A stretch of DNA of 64,000 bases from Planococcus sp. ISL-109. GTDB lineage: Bacteria; Bacillota; Bacilli; Bacillales_A; Planococcaceae. A model generated the notes under the pieces. That model was not told where the DNA came from. It saw nothing but the letters and a program-made list of their open reading frames with translations, and ran no database searches. Positions within the stretch are counted from its first letter, which is position 1, and each line of letters opens with the position of its first letter. The position numbers were made by a program, and so were the translations under genes. This document shows, one piece after another, positions 1 through 8,919 of this stretch. The DNA lies in assembly GCF_018613655.1 (NCBI RefSeq), contig NZ_JAGGPW010000004.1, positions 524,627 through 588,626 on the forward strand, written 5' to 3'.

Positions 1-260
1 GTAAATTGGCCCGTGCAGTCGAAACTGTAGCCAAACGTCCCCAATTGCAGGAGCGGATCACATCTACAATTGCCGACTCCCTCATGGAAACACTGAATCC
101 GCACGGCGTCTATGTGATGGTCGAAGCGGAACATATGTGTATGACGATGCGGGGCATCAAGAAGCCTGGATCCAAGACTGTGACCGCTGTTTCAAGAGGG
201 CTTCTGGAGACGGATGATATTAAACGCTCTGAAGTCATTACGTATATCAATATGAACTAA
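1..260 (+). CDS. folE: GTP cyclohydrolase I, C-terminal part (gene cut by window start)
   Basis: FolE converts GTP to dihydroneopterin triphosphate, the first step of folate synthesis. Only the last ~85 residues are in the window; the reading frame is open through the left edge, so the start is missing. The stretch [11 protein letters not shown] carries the Cys that is one of the zinc ligands in the family, followed by the usual GIKKPGS segment and a short C-terminal tail. It is followed 25 bases later by mtrB, the same folE-mtrB pair as in Bacillus subtilis, where the two are cotranscribed. Recognition is confident despite truncation. Confidence 0.93.
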   Translation, partial: KLARAVETVAKRPQLQERITSTIADSLMETLNPHGVYVMVEAEHMCMTMRGIKKPGSKTVTAVSRGLLETDDIKRSEVITYINMN

Positions 261-285
261 CAAACTTAAAAAGCAGGTGAAAGAA

Positions 286-507
286 ATGGCACAGACAGAA
301 TATATTGTCATCCGTGCACAAGAAGACGGAGTCAACGTTATCGGCTTAACGCGCGGCAATGATACAAAATTTCACCATACGGAAAAATTGGACCGCGGCG
401 AAGTGATGATCGCGCAATTTACCGAACATACTTCAGCGATGAAAATCCGCGGCAAGGCGGAAATCCATTCCGCTCACGGCATCATTGAAAGCGATGCCAA
501 AAAATAA
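286..507 (+). CDS. mtrB: Tryptophan RNA-binding attenuation protein TRAP
   Basis: TRAP forms an 11-subunit ring that binds tryptophan and then wraps RNA containing spaced GAG/UAG triplets, shutting down trp genes. The 73-residue product is near family length (about 75). Residues aligning with the B. subtilis RNA-contacting Lys37, Lys56 and Arg58 are present as Lys34, Lys53 and Arg55, and the tryptophan-pocket segment [12 protein letters not shown] is intact. The ATG at 286 is preferred over an in-frame GTG at 277 because AGGTGA at 274-279 lies 6 bases before it and overlaps the GTG. It is therefore expected to be functional, yet no trp genes or GAG/UAG-repeat leader are visible nearby (see findings). 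Confidence 0.95.
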   Translation: MAQTEYIVIRAQEDGVNVIGLTRGNDTKFHHTEKLDRGEVMIAQFTEHTSAMKIRGKAEIHSAHGIIESDAKK

Positions 508-537
508 GCGTTAATAGTGAAGGCTATATGGCCATTA

Positions 538-546
538 TGGTATAAT
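538..546 (+). promoter_or_regulatory. Extended -10 promoter upstream of hepS
   Basis: A perfect TATAAT (541-546) preceded by TGG gives an extended -10 element 36 bases before the hepS start. No convincing -35 box is visible, which is usual for extended -10 promoters. It would let hepS-menG-hepT be transcribed apart from folE-mtrB. Confidence 0.5.
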
Positions 547-582
547 ATGACGTATGGCTAACCTATGAATGGAGCAGGCAGT

Positions 583-1359
583 ATGAACGGACACCAAATA
601 CAATCCAAAATTATCTCCATGGAAATTGACGTCCTGAATGCAGTTCGTCAACGCACACTTGATCAGTGGACAGATGGGCCGTTTGTCAAAGAGTCCCGTT
701 TGTTTTTCTTGCTGCTGCCGTACTTTAACGGGGAGCAATGGTCAGCGAAAATGGATACAAGCGCAAATACGGTAGCAATTGTCTATGCGGCTTTACATGC
801 CCATGACAAGGTGAAAGAAGAAATGCCGATTAGCAAAGAACAGCAACTTACCGTTTTGGCGGGCGATTTGTATAGCGGCATTTATTACCAAATGCTCGCC
901 AAACTTAAAAACATGGAGATGGTCCAGAAGCTGGCTGCTGCAATTATTCAAGTAAGCGAAAAAAAAGCGTCGTTCCATGAACACCGTGTCCAACAACCGG
1001 AGGAAGTCGAAGAAACGGTGAAAGTGATCGAAACGGCATTGCTCAATTCATTCTACGAAGTGAGTGAATTCGGCAACTACCGCGAACTGATGGAATGCTC
1101 TCTTTTGTACCAGCGCTACACGGATGAATTGGAAGCGCTAAAGACTGGACAGTTCAGCTATGTACTAAGCCTTCTAAGCGAGACGATGGTCCATAGTTCG
1201 TTGATTGAACAATGGCTCATGGAGCGGCTCGATGCGTTAAGTGAACAAATTCTTTTAGCGGCAAATGATTGCCAGCTGGATTTTGAAGTTAAGGCTATAT
1301 TGCTCGACCAAATTATTCCGCATCAGCACAGTGCTGAACAGCTGACGCGAGAAGGATGA
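583..1359 (+). CDS. hepS: Heptaprenyl diphosphate synthase component I
   Basis: HepS is the small, non-catalytic-looking subunit that pairs with HepT to make the C35 side chain of menaquinone-7. The 258-residue protein has the family's all-helical character without Asp-rich prenyl-transfer motifs, as expected for component I. The start at 583 is chosen because GGAG (571-574) sits 8 bases upstream, whereas the upstream in-frame ATG at 565 has no Shine-Dalgarno. The stop codon lies just before menG, and hepT follows, giving the conserved hepS-menG-hepT order. Sequence conservation in this family is low, so identification leans on gene order as well as similarity. Confidence 0.9.
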   Translation: MNGHQIQSKIISMEIDVLNAVRQRTLDQWTDGPFVKESRLFFLLLPYFNGEQWSAKMDTSANTVAIVYAALHAHDKVKEEMPISKEQQLTVLAGDLYSGIYYQMLAKLKNMEMVQKLAAAIIQVSEKKASFHEHRVQQPEEVEETVKVIETALLNSFYEVSEFGNYRELMECSLLYQRYTDELEALKTGQFSYVLSLLSETMVHSSLIEQWLMERLDALSEQILLAANDCQLDFEVKAILLDQIIPHQHSAEQLTREG

Positions 1360-1364
1360 CGATG

Positions 1365-2063
1365 ATGCAAAAAACGAAAGAACAACGCGTGCATGAAGTT
1401 TTTGAAAAAATTTCCGAAAACTATGATCAGATGAACTCGGTCATCAGTTTTCAGCAGCATAATAAATGGCGCAATGATACGATGCATAAAATGCAGGTGC
1501 CACAAGGCGCATCGTGCATCGATGTTTGTTGCGGCACAGCCGACTGGACAATCGCATTAGGCGATGCAGTGGGGCCTACAGGAAGAGTGGTCGGCTTGGA
1601 TTTCAGCCAAAACATGCTGAATGTCGGTCATGGCAAAACGGCGCATATGCCTCAAATCGAACTGGTCCAGGGCAATGCAATGGCGTTGCCGTATCCTGAT
1701 AATTCATTTGATTTTGCGACGATCGGCTTCGGTCTTAGAAATGTGCCGGATTATGAGCAAGCATTATCTGAAATGCACCGAGTACTGAAGCCGGGTGGCA
1801 TGATAGCTTGTCTTGAAACTTCCCAGCCGGAAAGCTTTTTCTTTAAACCGTTTTTCCGTTTTTATTTCCGTTTCATCATGCCGGCTTTCGGCAAAATGTT
1901 CGCAAAAAGCTATAAAGAATATTCCTGGCTGCAGGAATCGGCTAAAACATTTCCAGGCATGCGTGAGCTTGCCGGACTTTTCAGCAAGGTCGGTTTCACT
2001 AAAGTGAAGTTTAAACCATATTCCGGAGGCGCAGCTGCGCTTCATATGGGATTGAAAAAGTAA
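1365..2063 (+). CDS. menG: Demethylmenaquinone methyltransferase
   Basis: This cytosolic SAM-dependent enzyme methylates demethylmenaquinone, the last step of menaquinone synthesis (menH/ubiE in older naming). The 232-residue protein shows the UbiE signature: an opening [12 protein letters not shown], the FQQH-KWR segment, a SAM-binding VCCGTAD at residues 54-60, and GFGLRNVPD further on. Three ATGs (1356, 1362, 1365) compete; GAAGGA at 1351-1356 is 8 bases from 1365 and that start matches B. subtilis MenH. It is placed between the two subunits of the side-chain synthase whose product it ultimately methylates. Confidence 0.96.
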   Translation: MQKTKEQRVHEVFEKISENYDQMNSVISFQQHNKWRNDTMHKMQVPQGASCIDVCCGTADWTIALGDAVGPTGRVVGLDFSQNMLNVGHGKTAHMPQIELVQGNAMALPYPDNSFDFATIGFGLRNVPDYEQALSEMHRVLKPGGMIACLETSQPESFFFKPFFRFYFRFIMPAFGKMFAKSYKEYSWLQESAKTFPGMRELAGLFSKVGFTKVKFKPYSGGAAALHMGLKK

Positions 2064-2085
2064 ACGAGCGGGAGAAGGTTATGAA

Positions 2086-3060
2086 GTGGAAAAGATGAAG
2101 TTGAAATTGCTCTATTCCGACCTGAAACCAGAGCTGGAACTGATCGAAACAGAATTGGAACAGGCAGTGGATTCCGAATCCCTTCTATTAAATGAGGCTT
2201 CTCTTCATTTATTGCAGGCTGGAGGAAAGCGAATCCGCCCTGTTTTTGTTTTGCTTGCTGGAAAATTCGGCAATTACAATGTCGAGCTACTCCAAAAAGT
2301 GGCTGTACCGTTGGAATTGATACATATGGCATCGCTCGTCCATGATGATGTCATCGATGATTCCGAGATTCGCAGAGGGCGTCCGACAGTAAAGTCGGAA
2401 TGGAACAATAGCGTCGCAATGTATACAGGAGATTTCATTTTGGCACGGGCATTAGAGCGGATTACAGAAATCGACATTCCGAGAGTCCATGATGTTTTGT
2501 CGAAGACATTAATCGAAGTGTGCCGCGGAGAGATCATCCAAATCGAACATAAGTATCGGCTGGACCAGAGTTTGCGCGATTATTTACGCCGCATCAAACG
2601 GAAAACCGCATTGTTGATTTCTTCAAGCTGTGAACTAGGGGCATTAGTCTCCGGGACAGATGAAAAAACCGCAGCGCATTTGCGCCGTTTCGGCTATTTT
2701 ATCGGCATGTCGTTCCAAATCATCGATGATATTTTGGATTTCACGGCAAGTGACGAAGAGCTTGGAAAACCGGCTGGCAGTGATTTTATACAAGGTAATA
2801 TCACGCTGCCTATTTTATACGCGCGGCGGGATCCGGCTATCTACCGGTTGCTTAGCGAAAATTTGGAGAAAGACATTTCGGATGATAAGCGCTTGGAAAT
2901 TGTCCGGACCATCCGCAGCAGCTCGGCAGTCGATGAAGCCAAGCTCATGAGCAGCCTGTATCTTGAAAAAGCATTACAGGAATTGGCCTATTTGCCGAAA
3001 GGCCCCGCAACGAAAACGATGCGCAAAATCGCATTCTTTATCGGCAAGCGAAAGTTTTAG
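2086..3060 (+). CDS. hepT: Heptaprenyl diphosphate synthase component II
   Basis: HepT is the catalytic prenyltransferase subunit extending farnesyl diphosphate with isopentenyl units. It has both aspartate-rich motifs, DDVIDD at residues 87-92 and DDILD at 214-218, plus GGKRIRP near residue 46 for diphosphate binding, and ends in a GKRKF tail as in B. subtilis. Translation starts at GTG 2086, with GAGAAGG (2072-2078) 7 bases upstream; an out-of-frame ATG at 2081 opens only a 6-codon ORF. At 324 residues it is shorter at the N terminus than B. subtilis HepT (348). Confidence 0.95.
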   Translation: MEKMKLKLLYSDLKPELELIETELEQAVDSESLLLNEASLHLLQAGGKRIRPVFVLLAGKFGNYNVELLQKVAVPLELIHMASLVHDDVIDDSEIRRGRPTVKSEWNNSVAMYTGDFILARALERITEIDIPRVHDVLSKTLIEVCRGEIIQIEHKYRLDQSLRDYLRRIKRKTALLISSSCELGALVSGTDEKTAAHLRRFGYFIGMSFQIIDDILDFTASDEELGKPAGSDFIQGNITLPILYARRDPAIYRLLSENLEKDISDDKRLEIVRTIRSSSAVDEAKLMSSLYLEKALQELAYLPKGPATKTMRKIAFFIGKRKF

Positions 3061-3067
3061 TTTCCGG

Positions 3068-3095
3068 TTGACAAATGTTTGGACAATGATAGTAT
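3068..3095 (+). promoter_or_regulatory. Sigma-A-type promoter of ndk
   Basis: TTGACA (3068-3073) and TAGTAT (3090-3095) are separated by 16 bases, with TG in the extended position. It lies directly after the hepT stop and about 50 bases before ndk, indicating separate transcription of ndk. Confidence 0.65.
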
Positions 3096-3146
3096 TTTTT
3101 AAGGTGGGCAAGTTGCCCGAGCTTTCTAATAGAGGAGTGTTCAATA

Positions 3147-3593
3147 GTGGAAAAAACATTTTTGATGGTAAAACCTGATGGTGTGCAACGCAATGTCATC
3201 GGTGAAATCGTTTCCCGTTTCGAGAAGAAAGGCTATCATTTGGCAGGAGCTAAATTGATGCAAATCCCGACTGAACTTGCTGAACAACATTATGGAGAGC
3301 ACAAAGAGCGTCCGTTCTTCGGCGAACTTGTTGATTTCATCACATCCAGCCCTGTTTTCGCTATGGTTTGGGAAGGCGAAAACGTCATTTTGACTGCACG
3401 TCAAATGATGGGCGCTACAAACCCTAAAGATGCTGCTCCAGGAACAATCCGCGGCGACTTCGCAGTCACTGTTGGCAAAAACATGATCCACGGTTCTGAT
3501 TCAGCTGAAAGCGCTGAGCGTGAAATCGGCTTGTTCTTCAAACAAGAAGAATTAGTATCATACGAAAAAACAATGAATAACTGGGTCAACTGA
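3147..3593 (+). CDS. ndk: Nucleoside diphosphate kinase
   Basis: Ndk balances nucleoside triphosphate pools by transferring the gamma phosphate between NTPs and NDPs through a phosphohistidine. The 148-residue protein is full length: Lys9 in the opening VKPDG, and the active-site His115 in the NMIHGSDS motif. It starts at GTG 3147 with GAGGAG at 3132-3137. It has its own promoter and its own terminator, so it is probably monocistronic. In B. subtilis cheR follows ndk; here there is only 178 bases of non-coding DNA before aroC. Confidence 0.97.
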   Translation: MEKTFLMVKPDGVQRNVIGEIVSRFEKKGYHLAGAKLMQIPTELAEQHYGEHKERPFFGELVDFITSSPVFAMVWEGENVILTARQMMGATNPKDAAPGTIRGDFAVTVGKNMIHGSDSAESAEREIGLFFKQEELVSYEKTMNNWVN

Positions 3594-3607
3594 TCCGGAT
3601 TTCGATT

Positions 3608-3640
3608 AAAGGCGGCCGTGCAATCGGCCGCCTTTTTTTT
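3608..3640 (+). terminator. Rho-independent terminator after ndk
   Basis: An 8-bp GC stem (GGCGGCCG 3611-3618 with CGGCCGCC 3625-3632), 6-base loop and a run of eight T residues. Confidence 0.93.
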
Positions 3641-3818
3641 ATTTGCCCGAATGGAGAGAGGACGACTGGCTTCGTGAGTGAAAGCGGTTTCTTTTGGGGC
3701 GGGGGTTCAGTTGCTATTCGAATGTTTAGTTTTCTGGATATTTAGGATAGAATTGAACAAATGCCATATGGTATAGTGAAACATAAATACTTTAGCACGT
3801 TGAAGGGAGAAAGTGTAC

Positions 3819-4991
3819 ATGCGTTATTTAACAGCAGGAGAATCTCACGGACCGCAATTGACCGCCATTATCGAGGGTTTGCCAGCACAATTGCCTTTGA
3901 CGGCGGAAATGATCAATAAAGAGTTGAAACGCCGCCAAGGCGGCCATGGCCGCGGCAGACGGATGCAGATTGAAACAGATACCGTAGAAATCGTCTCAGG
4001 CGTCCGACACGGGAAAACACTCGGTTCGCCGGTCGCGTTGGTCGTTAAGAATGATGACTGGAAGCATTGGACGAATGTTATGGGGATAGAACCGATCGAA
4101 GAAACAGACGAAGTGAAGCGTCAATTAACACGGCCGCGCCCAGGTCACGCCGATTTGAACGGCGGCATGAAATATGGCCACCGGGATTTGCGTAATGTAT
4201 TGGAACGTTCTTCTGCGCGTGAGACGACTGTGCGTGTAGCGGTCGGGGCAGTAGCGAAGCAATTGCTTGCCGAACTCGGCGTCAAAATCGTCTCCCACGT
4301 GACTGAAATCGGCGGCATCAAGGTCGACCCGGCAAGCTATATCGGAAAATCAGCCGATGAGATCCGGGACATTGTCGAAAACGATGCAGTATACTGCGCA
4401 GATCCTACAAAAACGTCTGAAATGACCGATTTGATCGACGCCACGAAGAAAAATGGTGACTCGATCGGCGGAACGGTGGAAGTCATCGTCGAAGGCATGC
4501 CTGCAGGAATCGGCAGCTATGTTCACTACGACCGCAAATTGGATGCGAAAATTGCTGCGTCTGTTATGAGCATTAATGCGTTTAAAGGCGTGGAGTTCGG
4601 TTTAGGGTTTGAAATGGCGAGACGTCCGGGCAGTGAAGTCCATGACGAAATTCTTTGGGACGCAGTACAAGGCTATACAAGGAAGTCGAACAATCTGGGC
4701 GGTTTTGAAGGCGGAATGACGACAGGAATGCCGATCATCGTCCGTGGTGTGATGAAGCCGATCCCGACGCTTTATAAACCACTGCAAAGCGTGGATATCG
4801 AAACGAAAGAACCATTTCAGGCAAGCATCGAACGATCGGATAGCTGTGCGGTGCCGGCTGCTTCAATTGTAGCGGAGCACGTGGTCGCATTTGAAGCGGC
4901 GAATGCTTTGCTCGAACAATTTGATGCGGACCAATTGCCGCGACTAAAAGAAAACATCGAAAGCTTTAGAGCCTATACGAAGGAGTTTTAA
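3819..4991 (+). CDS. aroC: Chorismate synthase
   Basis: Chorismate synthase (aroF in B. subtilis naming) uses reduced FMN to convert EPSP to chorismate, the branch point of aromatic amino acids, folate and menaquinone. The 390-residue sequence has the family signatures GESHG (residues 7-11), RPGHAD, and [15 protein letters not shown] 3819 is chosen over GTG 3813 because it matches the family N terminus [11 protein letters not shown] and lies 9 bases from AAGGGAG (3803-3809). It opens a compact run aroC-aroB-aroH-tyrA-aroA with gaps of a few bases or overlaps, pointing to one operon ending at the terminator at 8833. Confidence 0.97.
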   Translation: MRYLTAGESHGPQLTAIIEGLPAQLPLTAEMINKELKRRQGGHGRGRRMQIETDTVEIVSGVRHGKTLGSPVALVVKNDDWKHWTNVMGIEPIEETDEVKRQLTRPRPGHADLNGGMKYGHRDLRNVLERSSARETTVRVAVGAVAKQLLAELGVKIVSHVTEIGGIKVDPASYIGKSADEIRDIVENDAVYCADPTKTSEMTDLIDATKKNGDSIGGTVEVIVEGMPAGIGSYVHYDRKLDAKIAASVMSINAFKGVEFGLGFEMARRPGSEVHDEILWDAVQGYTRKSNNLGGFEGGMTTGMPIIVRGVMKPIPTLYKPLQSVDIETKEPFQASIERSDSCAVPAASIVAEHVVAFEAANALLEQFDADQLPRLKENIESFRAYTKEF

Positions 4992-4994
4992 GAG

Positions 4995-6068
4995 ATGAGA
5001 GAACTGCGGGTTGAAACGGGGCATCCATATTCTGTGCATATCGGGCCGCATGCCATCGGGCTATTAGCGGAACGTTACCAGGTGTTATTGGCACAAGCGG
5101 ATCAGATGGTCGTGATTGCCGATAGCCGGGTTGCTGAGTTGCACCTGGATAAGCTTTTGGCAGAGCTAGAGGAGTTCCACCCGAAAGTGTTTCAAGTGCC
5201 GGCCGGGGAAAAAGCGAAATCCGCAGAAAGCTTTATGGATTGCCATAGCTTCTTATTATCGGAGAACTGTTCGCGAAATACCGTCATCTTGGCGTTTGGC
5301 GGAGGCGCAGTCGGGGATTTGGCAGGTTTTGTCGCCTCGACATTCATGCGCGGAGTGGCGTTTATTCAAGTGCCTACGACCATTTTGGCACACGACAGTG
5401 CGGTCGGCGGCAAGACGGCGATCAACCATCCACTCGGGAAAAACATGATCGGCACGTTTTATCAGCCGCAGGCAGTCATTTACGACAGCAGCTTTTTCGG
5501 GACGCTTCCTGACAAGGAAGTCCGTTCCGGGATGGCGGAGGTGATCAAGCATGCGTTCATCTCGAATGAACGCTGGCTGGATGAACTTTTGGCAATCAAC
5601 GATTTTGGCGCCATGTCTGAAACTGAGCTGTCGATTCATCTTGAAAAAGGCATCGCTGTAAAAGCGGCGATTGTCGAAGAAGATGAGTTTGAAGGGGGCG
5701 TCCGCAAATTTTTGAATTTTGGTCACACGCTCGCCCATGCCATTGAAGCGCATTTGGGTTATGGCAAACTGACGCATGGAGAAGCGGTCGTTCTCGGAAT
5801 GGCTTACGCGCTCGAGTTGTCGGATAACGCCAGACTTATAGACTTTCTCAAGTGGGCAAAAGCGAATGATTATCCGCTCGAACTTTTGTTGGACATGCCG
5901 TTTGAAGCACTTTTGCCTTATATGAAAAAAGACAAAAAATCGACTGCTTCGGCACTGAATTTCGTGTTGCTCGGGGCAGTAGGTCAGCCTTATGTGGAAA
6001 AAGTCGAAGAACAGCAGGCGCAAGTAGCTTTTAGACAGTTGGGAATAACGATCAAGGAGATGATTTGA
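4995..6068 (+). CDS. aroB: 3-dehydroquinate synthase
   Basis: AroB converts DAHP to 3-dehydroquinate using NAD and a divalent metal, the second shikimate-pathway step. The 357-residue protein carries the NAD-binding GGGAVGDLAGF, the FMRG and TILAHDSAVGGKTA segments, and the metal-binding NFGHTLAHA. AGGAG overlapping the end of aroC lies 9 bases before the ATG. Its stop overlaps the aroH start by one base (TGATG), so the two are translationally coupled. Confidence 0.97.
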   Translation: MRELRVETGHPYSVHIGPHAIGLLAERYQVLLAQADQMVVIADSRVAELHLDKLLAELEEFHPKVFQVPAGEKAKSAESFMDCHSFLLSENCSRNTVILAFGGGAVGDLAGFVASTFMRGVAFIQVPTTILAHDSAVGGKTAINHPLGKNMIGTFYQPQAVIYDSSFFGTLPDKEVRSGMAEVIKHAFISNERWLDELLAINDFGAMSETELSIHLEKGIAVKAAIVEEDEFEGGVRKFLNFGHTLAHAIEAHLGYGKLTHGEAVVLGMAYALELSDNARLIDFLKWAKANDYPLELLLDMPFEALLPYMKKDKKSTASALNFVLLGAVGQPYVEKVEEQQAQVAFRQLGITIKEMI

Positions 6069-6451
6069 TGATTCGAGGAGTCAGAGGCGCAATCACCATA
6101 TCAAAAAATGAAGCGCCGGAAATATTGGAACAAACGCGTCGGCTAGTCCTGCAGATGGCCAAAGAAAACGATATCAAACCGGATGAAGTGGCATCGGCGA
6201 TCATATCGACTACTACGGATATTTCTGCAGCATTTCCGGCAAAAGCCGTCCGGACGATCGACGGCTGGACCTATGTGCCGGTCATGTGCACGCATGAAAT
6301 GGACGTTCCGGGTAGCATGCCACTGTGCATCCGTGTCATGATGCACGTCAATACGAAAATTGCGCAAGATAAAATCCAGCATATTTACATGAACGACGCT
6401 GTGAAACTGCGTCCCGATCTATCACAGAAAAGCCAGGTGAGCCAAGCGTGA
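6068..6451 (+). CDS. aroH: Chorismate mutase (AroH type)
   Basis: This is the monofunctional trimeric AroH-class mutase that rearranges chorismate to prephenate. Residues corresponding to the B. subtilis catalytic Arg7, Glu78 and Arg90 are present in the RGVRG, THEMDV and CIRVMM segments. AAGGAG (6054-6059) precedes ATG 6068 by 8 bases; an upstream TTG at 6065 is a less likely start. The stop overlaps tyrA by 4 bases (GTGA). In B. subtilis trpEDCFBA and hisC lie at exactly this junction; here none is present. Confidence 0.95.
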   Translation: MIRGVRGAITISKNEAPEILEQTRRLVLQMAKENDIKPDEVASAIISTTTDISAAFPAKAVRTIDGWTYVPVMCTHEMDVPGSMPLCIRVMMHVNTKIAQDKIQHIYMNDAVKLRPDLSQKSQVSQA

Positions 6452-7536
6452 AAACAGAAGTACTCATCATCGGCCTCGGATTGATCGGCGGTTCTTTAGC
6501 AAAGGCATTGCAGCGAAACGACAATGTTCATGTGTCGGGCTATGATGCAGATGCATTGACCGCCAGAAAAGCTTTCAAAATGGGAATCATCCAAAGCTCA
6601 CCGCCTTCACTTGAGCAGGCGGCAGCTGCGGCTGATGTCATCGTGTTTGCGACACCGGTAGGGGCTACGGTCAAGTTGATGGAGAGAAGCAAATATTGGG
6701 AATTGAAAGATGATGTCATTTTAACGGATACCGGCAGCACCAAAGTCCAAATTATGGAAGCTGCTGAAAAACTAGAGCACATCTTTATTGGAGGACATCC
6801 CATGGCGGGTTCCCATAAAAGCGGTGTTGAAGCGGCAAAAGATGTGCTGTTTGAAAATGCATTTTATATTTTGACGCCCGGCAAGCGTGCAAGTGAGCGG
6901 GATATAGAGCGGCTGACCGCGCTGCTTTCGGTTACTAAAGCGAAGATAAAAGTGCTAGAAGCAAAAGACCATGACCATATGACGGCTATTGTCAGCCATT
7001 TCCCTCACTTGATCGCAGCCGCTCTTGTCCACCAGCTTGACCGGGAAGAGCAATTTCCGTTTGCGCGGCAGCTCGCGGCAGGCGGGTTCCGCGATACCAC
7101 ACGCATCGCTTCTGCAAATCCGGATATGTGGCGCGACATCACGACGCAAAATAATGAAATGATCGTGCAGCAATTGGACCATTGGATGGACCAGATGACG
7201 CATTTGCGTGAAATCTTGCAAAAAAATGAACCGGAGCCGATTCACCGCTTTTTCGCCAAAGCGAAAGAAACACGGGATGAACTGCCGGAAGCTGGGCACG
7301 GAGCGATGTATTCCGTGTTTGATTTGTATATCGATATCCCGGATGTACCGGGGATCATCTCGGAACTGACGGGGTATTTAGCGGAAGCTGGCATCAGCAT
7401 CGTCAATTTGCGGATCCTGGAAACGCGGGAAGATGTTTTTGGCATACTGGTCCTCAGCTTTCAGACAGCGGAAGACCGGGAAAGCGCGCAGCGCGTGTTT
7501 TCCGAGCGAACCGCTTATGATACGTATATCTCCTGA
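6448..7536 (+). CDS. tyrA: Prephenate dehydrogenase with ACT domain
   Basis: TyrA oxidatively decarboxylates prephenate to 4-hydroxyphenylpyruvate, the tyrosine precursor. The 362-residue protein has an N-terminal Rossmann fold (GLGLIGGS at residues 9-16), a HPMAGSHKSG active-site loop, an all-helical dimerisation region, and a C-terminal ACT domain (from about residue 290, starting near YIDIPDVPG) that in relatives senses tyrosine. GTG 6448 is preceded by AGGTGA at 6435-6440. It overlaps aroH, so mutase and dehydrogenase are made together. Confidence 0.96.
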   Translation: MKTEVLIIGLGLIGGSLAKALQRNDNVHVSGYDADALTARKAFKMGIIQSSPPSLEQAAAAADVIVFATPVGATVKLMERSKYWELKDDVILTDTGSTKVQIMEAAEKLEHIFIGGHPMAGSHKSGVEAAKDVLFENAFYILTPGKRASERDIERLTALLSVTKAKIKVLEAKDHDHMTAIVSHFPHLIAAALVHQLDREEQFPFARQLAAGGFRDTTRIASANPDMWRDITTQNNEMIVQQLDHWMDQMTHLREILQKNEPEPIHRFFAKAKETRDELPEAGHGAMYSVFDLYIDIPDVPGIISELTGYLAEAGISIVNLRILETREDVFGILVLSFQTAEDRESAQRVFSERTAYDTYIS

Positions 7537-7550
7537 AAGGAATGAATTAC

Positions 7551-8834
7551 ATGTCCAAAACGATCAGCTATACGAAGCCGGCGCTATCCGGCAGCGTTCA
7601 AGTTCCGGGCGATAAGTCCATATCACACCGGGCGGTCATGTTCGGCGCCCTTGCTCGGGGAACGACGACTGTCGACGGTTTCCTGATGGGGGATGATTGC
7701 TTGAGCACGATCAGCTGCTTCCGGTCACTCGGCATCGACATCAATATTGACGGTGACCACGTAATCATTAAAAGTGGCGGCAGACGGGAGTGGAAAGAGC
7801 CGGAAGTGGTATTAGATACTGGGAATTCTGGGACGACCACACGGTTGATGCTCGGTTTGCTTGCAGGGACCGAATTCCATTCCGTCATGGCAGGCGATGA
7901 ATCGATTGCACGCCGTCCGATGAAGCGCATTGTCGAGCCGCTTCGTCTCATGGGAGCGGACATTCGTGGGCGCGCCAACGGCCATTTCACGCCACTCGCT
8001 GTCAAAGGCACACAACTCAAGGCAATTGACTACACGATGCCGGTCGCAAGCGCTCAAGTGAAATCAGCGGTCCTTTTGGCAGGCTTGTCTGCTGATGGCA
8101 TAACGACCGTCCATGAACCAGTGCCATCGCGTGACCATACAGAAATTATGCTTAAGCATTTCGGTGCGGACATCACGCGTCAGGGAGATGTGATTTCGTT
8201 AACTGGCGGGCAGGAGCTCAGTGCGGCACACGTACAAGTGCCTGGCGACATCTCATCTGCTGCGTTTTTGATTGGAGCAGCTCTGGTTTCAGAAGGCAGC
8301 GACATCGAACTGAAGAATGTCGGCATCAACCCGACGCGAACCGGCATACTGGATGTTTTCGAATCGATGGGCGCGGATATTCGATTGACCGAGCGAGATT
8401 CAGAGGGTGAGCAATCTGCGGACATCCAGATCCGTAGTGCTGCACTTTCCGGAACTGAAATTGGCGGTGCTCTTATTCCGAGGCTGATCGACGAGATTCC
8501 ATTGATTGCACTTGTGGCGACGCAGGCGAACGGCAGGACGGTCATCCGGGACGCGGAAGAATTGCGCGTCAAAGAAACCGATCGCATCCAAGCAGTCGTC
8601 ACCGAACTGAAAAAGCTCGGAGCTGACATTGAAGCGACAGAGGACGGCATGGTCATTCAAGGCCCCACAGCCTTGCGTGGTGCACCGATGACCAGCTATG
8701 GTGATCACCGCCTTGGCATGATGGCGGCAGTAGCTTCGCTCATTACAGACGGACCAGTGACGATTGATGATCCGGGCTGTATTTCCATTTCCTACCCAAG
8801 CTTTTTCGAACACCTGGATAAGCTCACACAATAA
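7551..8834 (+). CDS. aroA: 3-phosphoshikimate 1-carboxyvinyltransferase (EPSP synthase)
   Basis: EPSP synthase joins shikimate 3-phosphate and phosphoenolpyruvate (aroE in B. subtilis naming). Family signatures seen in the 427-residue protein are PGDKSISHR near residue 20, NSGTTTR, and KETDRI, the last with catalytic residues. ATG 7551 is taken as start because AAAGGA (7536-7541) is 9 bases upstream; the in-frame ATG at 7542 abuts that site. It is the last gene of the aromatic operon; its stop lies inside the terminator stem. Confidence 0.97.
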   Translation: MSKTISYTKPALSGSVQVPGDKSISHRAVMFGALARGTTTVDGFLMGDDCLSTISCFRSLGIDINIDGDHVIIKSGGRREWKEPEVVLDTGNSGTTTRLMLGLLAGTEFHSVMAGDESIARRPMKRIVEPLRLMGADIRGRANGHFTPLAVKGTQLKAIDYTMPVASAQVKSAVLLAGLSADGITTVHEPVPSRDHTEIMLKHFGADITRQGDVISLTGGQELSAAHVQVPGDISSAAFLIGAALVSEGSDIELKNVGINPTRTGILDVFESMGADIRLTERDSEGEQSADIQIRSAALSGTEIGGALIPRLIDEIPLIALVATQANGRTVIRDAEELRVKETDRIQAVVTELKKLGADIEATEDGMVIQGPTALRGAPMTSYGDHRLGMMAAVASLITDGPVTIDDPGCISISYPSFFEHLDKLTQ

Positions 8835-8858
8835 CTCTCCTTCGGGGGAGTTTTTATT
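8833..8858 (+). terminator. Terminator of the aroC-aroA operon
   Basis: AACTCTCC and GGGGAGTT close a TTCG tetraloop (with one G-T pair), followed by TTTTTATT; the stem begins in the aroA stop codon. Confidence 0.88.
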
Positions 8859-8919
8859 ATGCTACAATGATGGTTTCGTGTACGATAACAATAATAACTG
8901 CAAAGAATAGGTGATGTGC

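Noticed and set aside
3753-3777. TTGAAC...TATAGT as a promoter for aroC
   Set aside because: The spacer is only 13 bases, too short for a standard sigma-A promoter; the TATAGT might act alone but support is weak.
5256-6023. 255-codon open frame on the minus strand
   Set aside because: It lies wholly inside aroB, has no ribosome binding site and no recognisable domain; it is a shadow of codon bias.
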